Source of the DNA: RPQJ01 sp963732375
Lineage (GTDB): Bacteria > Pseudomonadota > Gammaproteobacteria > Steroidobacterales > Steroidobacteraceae
DNA: 64,000 nt
Reading direction: 5' to 3'
Assembly (NCBI GenBank): GCA_963732375.1
Contig: CAVSZE010000012.1
Coordinates: 310,001-374,000, forward strand
In this document: positions 59,126-64,000 of the stretch, in pieces
Position numbering within the stretch: position 1 is the stretch's first letter
Layout: every line of letters begins with the position of its first letter
The notes under the pieces: generated by a model
Told to the model about the DNA's origin: nothing
Database searches by the model: none
Seen by the model: only the letters and a program-made list of their open reading frames with translations
Translations under genes and position numbers: made by a program

Positions 59126-59929
59126 ATGAGTTCATTTTCGGGCAAGGTCGCCGTCATCACTGGAGCCGGTTCCGGCATTGGCAGGGCGCTGGCACAACAG
59201 CTCGCTGCCAAGGGCGCACGCCTGGCGCTGTCTGACATCAACGCGGCCGGACTTACGGAGACCATGCAGTCGTTGCCCGCGGGGGCAGAAGCCCGAGGCT
59301 ATCCACTCGATGTTTCAAACCGCCATGCCGTCTTCGCAAACGCCGACGACGTCAGGCGCGACTTCGGTACCGCGCATTTCATGGTCAACAATGCCGGAGC
59401 GACGGTGGTCGGCACCGTCGAGCACCTCTCCATCGAAGAGATCGAGTGGCAGCTCGGCATCAACCTGTGGGGCGTGATCTACGGCACCAAGGCCTTCCTG
59501 CCGATGATGCTCGCGCAGCGCGAGGGCTGCATAGTAAATATCTCCAGCGTATTCGGACTGGTCGGCTTCCCGCTGCAGAGTGCATACAACATTTCCAAGT
59601 TCGGCGTTCGCGGGCTGACCGAGTGCCTGTGGAGCGAACTCGACGGCACTGGCGTGCGCGCGGTCTGCGTGCATCCCGGCGGCATCAGGACCAACATCGA
59701 GAAGGCCGGTCGCCGATGCGCGGCGTCCGGCGCGGAGGAGGCTGTATTCGACGGAATGGCCGACAGGATGCTGCTGACTCCCCCCGAAGATTGCGCGGCC
59801 GACATCATTTCAGGGGTCGAACGAGGGAAGAAACGCATCATTACCGGGAACAAGTCGAGTTCGCTGTACTGGCTCAGCCGCCTGTTGCCCAACAGCTACC
59901 CGACCATCCTGAAGATGATCGCCAAGTGA
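59126..59929 (+). CDS. Short-chain dehydrogenase/reductase
   Basis: NAD(P)-dependent oxidoreductase of 267 residues. It has the cofactor motif TGAGSGIG (12-19), NNAG (88-91) and the catalytic set S141, Y154, K158 (NISSVFGLVGFPLQSAYNISK). In this operon it may act as a 3-hydroxyacyl-CoA dehydrogenase. The C-terminal region has a longer tail with KSSSLYWLSRLLPNSYPTIL, which could be membrane-associated. Starts 24 bases after the ligase. Confidence 0.88.
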   Translation: MSSFSGKVAVITGAGSGIGRALAQQLAAKGARLALSDINAAGLTETMQSLPAGAEARGYPLDVSNRHAVFANADDVRRDFGTAHFMVNNAGATVVGTVEHLSIEEIEWQLGINLWGVIYGTKAFLPMMLAQREGCIVNISSVFGLVGFPLQSAYNISKFGVRGLTECLWSELDGTGVRAVCVHPGGIRTNIEKAGRRCAASGAEEAVFDGMADRMLLTPPEDCAADIISGVERGKKRIITGNKSSSLYWLSRLLPNSYPTILKMIAK

Positions 59930-59969
59930 CCGCGCGCTCGGCCCGGCGCGCTCGACGATAGGAGTTTCC

Positions 59970-61208
59970 ATGACCGACATCTATGTGGCCGGAATCGCGA
60001 TGACGGTTTTCGGACGGCATCCGGAGCGCTCGATCGACGACCTCGCTGGCGAAGCGCTGCAGGGCGCGCTGAAGGACGCCGGCTGCGAGGTCGGCGACAT
60101 CGGCATAGCGTTCTACTCGGGAATGACCAATGGACCGCTGCAGGGCCAGATCTCGATCCCGGGCCAGGTTGTCTTCAGCAAGATCGGCATCGAGGGCATT
60201 CCCATCTATAACGTCGAGAATGCATGCGCCTCGGGCAGCTCTGGCTTCAACCTGGCAGTGCAGAGCCTCAAGGCCGGCACGACCGACGTCGCGCTGGCGC
60301 TCGGCAGCGAGAAGATGAACATCCCGGACAAGGTGAAGGCGTTCGCGATCTTCGAAGGCGGCTGGGACGTGTCGCGTGCCGAACAGAACTACCAGACGCT
60401 GGTCAGGATGGGCGAGGGCATCGTGCCTCCGCCTGGCTCGGAATCCGACCGGCCGTACAGTAAGTTCATGGCCATCTACGCGGCGATGTGCCGCTGGCAC
60501 ATGAAGACGTTCGGCACGACCCAGCGGCAGATCGCCGCCGTGTGTGCCAAGAACCACCAGCACTCGGTGCACAACCCGTTTTCGCAGTTCCGCAAGCCGT
60601 TCACCATCGACGAGGTCCTGTCCGCGCCGCCGATCACATACCCGATTACTTTACCGATGTGCGCGCCGCTGTCCGATGGTGCAGCTGCAGCAATCCTGTG
60701 CACAGAGGAAGGCTTGAAGCGAATCGGCGCTGATCGGAACAGATGCATCAAGGTGGCGGCAAGCGTCATCGGCAGCTTCACTCACCGCAGCCTCGACGAG
60801 CCGCAGAAAAGCGCCGGGCGCCTGGCCGCGCTCAAGGCCTACGAGATTGCCGGGCTCGGGTCAGAGGACATCGATGTCGCCGAGGTCCACGACGCTTCCG
60901 CGATGGGCGAAATCATCCAGGCGGAAAACCTCGGTTTCGTGCCGTTCGGCGGCGGCGGCCCGGCAGCCGAGCGCGGCGAGTTCACGCTCGGTGGACGCAT
61001 CCCGATCAATCCGTCCGGTGGTCTTGAATCCAAGGGACATCCGCTCGGAGCGACCGGAATCGGACAACTATACGAGCTTGTCACGCAGCTGCGCGGTGAA
61101 GCAGGGCAGCGGCAGGTTGAAGGTGCTCGTCACGCGATCCAGGAAAATGGTGGCGGCCTGCAGGGCATCGAGGAAGCCGCAGTCGCGATCCACATCCTGT
61201 CGCGCTGA
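59970..61208 (+). CDS. SCP2/lipid-transfer-type thiolase
   Basis: Thiolase-superfamily enzyme of 412 residues, expected to cleave a 3-oxoacyl-CoA. The nucleophile is C86 in NACASGSSGFN and the GHP histidine is H357 in LESKGHPLGATG. The motif that reads HDCF in SCP2-type thiolases is H307-D-A-S here, and the C-terminal CxG is replaced by ENGGG, so no second catalytic cysteine is apparent. AGGAG precedes the ATG. Unlike the SCP2 aldolases, it keeps both C86 and H357, so a thiolase or acyl-transfer role is most likely. Confidence 0.87.
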   Translation: MTDIYVAGIAMTVFGRHPERSIDDLAGEALQGALKDAGCEVGDIGIAFYSGMTNGPLQGQISIPGQVVFSKIGIEGIPIYNVENACASGSSGFNLAVQSLKAGTTDVALALGSEKMNIPDKVKAFAIFEGGWDVSRAEQNYQTLVRMGEGIVPPPGSESDRPYSKFMAIYAAMCRWHMKTFGTTQRQIAAVCAKNHQHSVHNPFSQFRKPFTIDEVLSAPPITYPITLPMCAPLSDGAAAAILCTEEGLKRIGADRNRCIKVAASVIGSFTHRSLDEPQKSAGRLAALKAYEIAGLGSEDIDVAEVHDASAMGEIIQAENLGFVPFGGGGPAAERGEFTLGGRIPINPSGGLESKGHPLGATGIGQLYELVTQLRGEAGQRQVEGARHAIQENGGGLQGIEEAAVAIHILSR

Positions 61209-61268
61209 CCGCGTTCCCCTTGCGCGACATCGGCTCCTGCAATCGCATATGACCAGGCCAGGTGCACC

Positions 61269-62429
61269 ATGACAGCAAACCATACATACGTTCTCTGGGG
61301 CAGCCCGCATTCCTACTACACAGGCAAGATCCGCTCCTACCTGATCAAGAAGGGAGTGCTGTACCGCGAGCTGATGCCGGCGCACCCTGAATTCGCCACG
61401 CGCGTCGTCCCGGGCATCCGGCACTTCGTGGTTCCGGTGCTCGAGACGCCAGACGGGCGCCTGATCCAGGACACGACAGACATGATCGAGCACCTGGAAC
61501 TCGAAGTCCCTGGCCCGATCATGATTCCAGTCACGCCTGTACAGAAAGCCGTAGCATGGCTGCTAGGCGCGTTCGGCTCGGAAGCGCTGCTGCCGCCCGG
61601 AATGCATTACCGCTGGTCGTACCGCGCCGAGCAGGAGAGCTTCCTGCGCGCAGAGTTCGGCCGCATCGTTTATTCGGGACCCGACCGTGCAGCGCGCAAC
61701 GAGGCCGGCCAGCAGTTGATGGACTACTTCAACGGCTTCCTGCCCACGCTGGGTGTAACGGACACTTCGATCCCCACGGTCGAGGCCGCCTACTGCGAGC
61801 TGCTCGACGCACTGGACCAGCATTTCCAGCAGTGGCCGTACCTGCTTGGCGGTCGACCGAGCATTGCCGACTTCGGACTCATGGCCCCGCTGTTCGCGCA
61901 CCTGGCGCGCGACCCGGTGCCCGCTACACTGATGAAGAACCGCGCGACGAACGTGTTCAACTGGACCGAGCGCATGAACCTGCCGGCAATCGTGGACCGG
62001 GAATTTCCGTTCATCCCGGAATCGTTTCCTGCAGACGATTCAATTCCAGAATCGCTCGAACCTGTTCTGAGGCTGGTCTTCCAGGACTGGGGTCCGCAAT
62101 TGCGCGCCGATGCAGCGCGCTACAACGCCTGGGTCGAGGCGGACCCATCGATGCCTGTCGGCCGGATGGTCTCGTCAACCGGGGAACGCAAGGTTCATCC
62201 GACACTCGGACCGATCGAGTACCAGTGGCGCGGCATCGCTATCAATCGGGCAAGCTCGCCGCATGGCCTGTGGCACTTCGACAAGGCCGCGGCATACGCG
62301 CGCGCGCTCGCAGGTGACGCGCGTTCACGCTTCGATTCCCTGGTCCGGCGCGCCGGCGGCGAGTCGGTGATGGGAATTGTGCTGGCTCGGGCGATGAAGC
62401 GCGAGGACTACCTGTTGGTGCTCGGCTGA
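61269..62429 (+). CDS. Long glutathione S-transferase-like protein
   Basis: A 386-residue protein with a thioredoxin-like GST N-terminal domain (YVLWGSPHSYYTGKIRSYLIKKG, VVPVLETPDGRLIQDTTDMIEHLE) and a GST C-terminal helical domain with the folding motif YLLGGRPSIADFGLM. About 150 further residues follow, longer than the usual 200-230 of a GST, ending with EYQWRGIAIN and AMKREDYLLVLG. It ends the catabolic gene run. It is not obviously maleylacetoacetate isomerase: the active-site SSCSxRVRIAL-type motif is absent. Confidence 0.75.
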   Translation: MTANHTYVLWGSPHSYYTGKIRSYLIKKGVLYRELMPAHPEFATRVVPGIRHFVVPVLETPDGRLIQDTTDMIEHLELEVPGPIMIPVTPVQKAVAWLLGAFGSEALLPPGMHYRWSYRAEQESFLRAEFGRIVYSGPDRAARNEAGQQLMDYFNGFLPTLGVTDTSIPTVEAAYCELLDALDQHFQQWPYLLGGRPSIADFGLMAPLFAHLARDPVPATLMKNRATNVFNWTERMNLPAIVDREFPFIPESFPADDSIPESLEPVLRLVFQDWGPQLRADAARYNAWVEADPSMPVGRMVSSTGERKVHPTLGPIEYQWRGIAINRASSPHGLWHFDKAAAYARALAGDARSRFDSLVRRAGGESVMGIVLARAMKREDYLLVLG

Positions 62430-62469
62430 CGGCTGGCTCGCGCCGCGAACTCCCGGTAGAGTCGCGCGC

Positions 62470-63381
62470 ATGAGCGTGAAAGTTGCACTGGTTACTGCCC
62501 GCGAGGCGCTGGCGCTGGACGCGGACATGCCGCCGCTGCTGCTGGCACTTCGAAACCAGGGGGCGACAGTAGACACGCCTTGCTGGGACGACCCCGATGT
62601 TGACTGGAGCAGCTACGACGTCGCGGTGCTTCGCTCCACCTGGGACTACGCAGACCGGCTGGACGAATTCCTGGACTGGGCAGATCGATGTTCGGAGCGA
62701 ACCCGGCTCGTGAACCCGCCAGCAATCGTTCGCTGGAACACCGACAAGCACTACCTCGTACACCTCGCGCACGCAGGCGTGCCGGTCGTACCGACATTGT
62801 TCGTCGAACCCGGTGCCGACGCGGCGGCGGAACTCTCGCGATTCCTCGCCGGCGGTTCCGGGGCGTTTACGGTTGGCAGTTGCGGCGCTTTCGATCAGTT
62901 CGTGGTCAAGCCCGCAGTCGGGGCTGGCTCGCGCGACGCTGCCCGCTATCGAACCAACGAGCGAGAACGCGCTGAAACACACATTGCGCGCCTGCTTGCA
63001 ACCGGGCGCAGCGTGATGCTCCAGCCTTACCTCGATCGCGTCGACGACCACGGCGAGACTGCCGTGATCTATATCGGCGGCCACTACAGTCATGCGATTC
63101 GCAAGGGCCCGCTGTTACGCCTAGGCGACGCACTGGTGACGGGATTGTTCGCCCCTGAGCAGATTACTGTCAGGGAGCCGGACGCAGCAGAGAGGCGGGT
63201 GGCCGAGGCGGCCTTTCGCGCCTGCTCGCTCGACCAGCCGCTCTACGCCCGCATTGACCTGATCCACGACCAATACGGCAGCCCGGTCGTGCTGGAACTC
63301 GAGCTGACCGAGCCATCGCTGTTCTTCGTCTATGCGCCGGATGCAGCGGGTCAGTTTGCCGAGACGCTGCTCGGTTCCTGA
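62470..63381 (+). CDS. ATP-grasp domain protein (DcsG-like)
   Basis: A 303-residue ATP-grasp enzyme likely to join a carboxylate to an amine or similar nucleophile. Visible features are LRSTWDYADRLDEFLDWAD and NPPAIVRWNTDKHYLVHLAHAGVPVVPTLF in the pre-grasp part, FVVKPAVGAGSRDAARY (nucleotide-binding lysine), MLQPYLDRVDDHGETAVIYIGG and the metal-binding ARIDLIHDQYGSPVVLELELTEPS. This resembles the group that includes the D-cycloserine cyclo-ligase DcsG, but no other cycloserine genes are present. It starts 40 bases after the GST gene. Confidence 0.8.
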   Translation: MSVKVALVTAREALALDADMPPLLLALRNQGATVDTPCWDDPDVDWSSYDVAVLRSTWDYADRLDEFLDWADRCSERTRLVNPPAIVRWNTDKHYLVHLAHAGVPVVPTLFVEPGADAAAELSRFLAGGSGAFTVGSCGAFDQFVVKPAVGAGSRDAARYRTNERERAETHIARLLATGRSVMLQPYLDRVDDHGETAVIYIGGHYSHAIRKGPLLRLGDALVTGLFAPEQITVREPDAAERRVAEAAFRACSLDQPLYARIDLIHDQYGSPVVLELELTEPSLFFVYAPDAAGQFAETLLGS

Positions 63382-63438
63382 GACTCCGCCGGAAGGCAGT
63401 CGGGACGGCCGGACGATACGCTGACACGGGAGTGCGCC

Positions 63439-63876
63439 ATGAGTTTCGAAGTCCTGCCGCTTGAAGCTGGCGACCGGAAAGAGTGGGAAGTCCTGGCCCG
63501 CGGGTACAAGACCTTTTACGAAACGGTACTTCCGGACGCGGCGTACGCACGGACGTGGAATCGGCTCATGTCCGGCGACGGCATCCATGGGTTCGGTGCA
63601 CGCGACGACGGCCGGCTGGTCGGCATCACTCATTTCCTTTTTCACACGGGGACATGGGCACACAGATCCTGCTACCTCGAGGATCTTTTCGTCGACCCGG
63701 CCTGGCGCGGCCGCGGCATCGCCAGGGGCCTGATCGAGGCCGTTGCACGGCAGGCACGCGATGAGGGCGCCGGCAGGCTCTACTGGCTCACGCACCAGCA
63801 GAACGCGACGGCCCGAGTGCTCTACGACAAGGTTGCCGGTTTCAGCGGGTTCGTCGAGTACGAGTACCCGCTGTAG
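63439..63876 (+). CDS. GNAT-family N-acetyltransferase
   Basis: A 145-residue acetyltransferase with the acetyl-CoA loop in LEDLFVDPAWRGRGIARGLIEAV and the C-terminal LTHQQNATARVLYDKVAGFSGFVEYEYPL, where N-x-A-R-x-L-Y is typical of the fold. The acceptor substrate is unknown. It follows the ATP-grasp gene by 57 bases and may be co-transcribed. Its end overlaps the tail of an opposite-strand frame. Confidence 0.85.
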   Translation: MSFEVLPLEAGDRKEWEVLARGYKTFYETVLPDAAYARTWNRLMSGDGIHGFGARDDGRLVGITHFLFHTGTWAHRSCYLEDLFVDPAWRGRGIARGLIEAVARQARDEGAGRLYWLTHQQNATARVLYDKVAGFSGFVEYEYPL

Positions 63877-64000
63877 GGCGCTTCGGCGGCTTGCGCAACG
63901 GTTTCGGCGGAACATGCGCGACCGGGGCAATGTTGAGCATGCGGCCTGCGACGCGCGTCTTCGCCAGCTCAGAGAGAATCTTGGCGGGAAGTCCCCTGGG
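63842..64000 (-). CDS. Partial gene, C-terminal end of an unrecognised protein
   Basis: The minus strand is open from the window edge to a TGA at 63844-63842, giving 52 residues. The peptide includes LPAKILSELAKTRVAGRML and a basic, proline-rich end (PPKPLRKPPKRP). This looks like a natural disordered C-terminus, but the family cannot be told from so little. It would overlap the 3' end of the acetyltransferase gene by 35 bases, which lowers confidence. Confidence 0.4.
   Translation of the reverse strand, partial: PRGLPAKILSELAKTRVAGRMLNIAPVAHVPPKPLRKPPKRPTAGTRTRRTR

Noticed and set aside
59126..59929. Second fabG for fatty acid synthesis
   Set aside because: It is embedded in a catabolic cluster and lacks the FabG-type C-terminus; the true fabG is at 43.3 kb.
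61269..62429. GST-like protein as the missing maleylacetoacetate isomerase
   Set aside because: It is far longer than MaiA, lacks the zeta-class active-site motif and sits in a different operon.
1..64000. CRISPR array, prophage or integrative element
   Set aside because: No regularly spaced repeats, integrase, phage structural genes or intact transposase were found on either strand.

Overview
The window is about 64 kb of GC-rich bacterial chromosome. Almost every base is coding, and genes are packed into operons with 1-23 base overlaps, many of the ATGA or GTGA type. A ZipA gene next to NAD-dependent ligase and SMC, dksA next to gluQ, a full gsp type II secretion run with a rhombosortase, and a pabC-mltG-tmk-holB-pilZ string all point to a Gammaproteobacterium. 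A high-GC lineage near Xanthomonadales, Nevskiales or Steroidobacterales is plausible, but that finer placement is inference. There is no prophage, no CRISPR array and no intact insertion sequence. The only mobile-element traces are a short IS-end-like scar after tRNA-Lys and one REP-like inverted repeat.

Layout. 0.3 kb: tRNA-Lys(TTT). 0.65-5.1 kb: tyrosine/homogentisate catabolism (hpd, hmgA, fumarylacetoacetase, aromatic aminotransferase), with no maleylacetoacetate isomerase in the operon. 5.1-13.8 kb: the transcription/translation operon rimP-nusA-infB-rbfA-truB-rpsO-pnp, behind a leader with two terminator-like hairpins. 13.8-16.2 kb (minus strand): dksA, gluQ, phaR. 16.3-22.8 kb: smc, zipA, ligA. 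22.8-26.5 kb: a peptide-type ABC importer (two permeases, two ATPases, no binding protein). 26.6-29.9 kb: a His-rich NicO/UreH-like membrane protein, a class III CoA-transferase and an AlaA-type aminotransferase. 29.95-36.0 kb: an AddB-like Fe-S nuclease and an AddA-like helicase-nuclease. 36.0-41.7 kb (minus strand): gspG to gspN, with a divergent rhombosortase. 42.4-50.9 kb: fatty acid synthesis (fabD, fabG, acpP, fabF), then pabB, pabC, mltG, tmk, holB, pilZ. 51-54.9 kb: an accessory patch with a double cyclic-nucleotide-binding/rhodanese protein, an endonuclease/exonuclease/phosphatase protein, a stand-alone Thoeris-type TIR-like protein, a small orphan and an AraC regulator. 55-62.4 kb: an acyl-CoA catabolic cluster (acyl-CoA dehydrogenase, saccharopine-dehydrogenase-like protein, acyl-CoA ligase, SDR, SCP2-type thiolase, long GST-like protein). 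62.5-64 kb: an ATP-grasp ligase, a GNAT acetyltransferase and the tail of a minus-strand gene.

How the parts fit. Most of the window is housekeeping with conserved gene order. The less ordinary material is: a DksA that has lost three of four zinc cysteines and carries a 120-residue Lys/Ala/Pro tail; a rhombosortase beside the secretion system whose substrates it is expected to process; the orphan TIR-like gene; two AT-rich promoter islands that share sequence words; and the AraC-linked catabolic cluster, whose thiolase and dehydrogenase show altered catalytic motifs. I did not find a convincing completely new multi-gene system. The 51-62 kb stretch is the best place to look.
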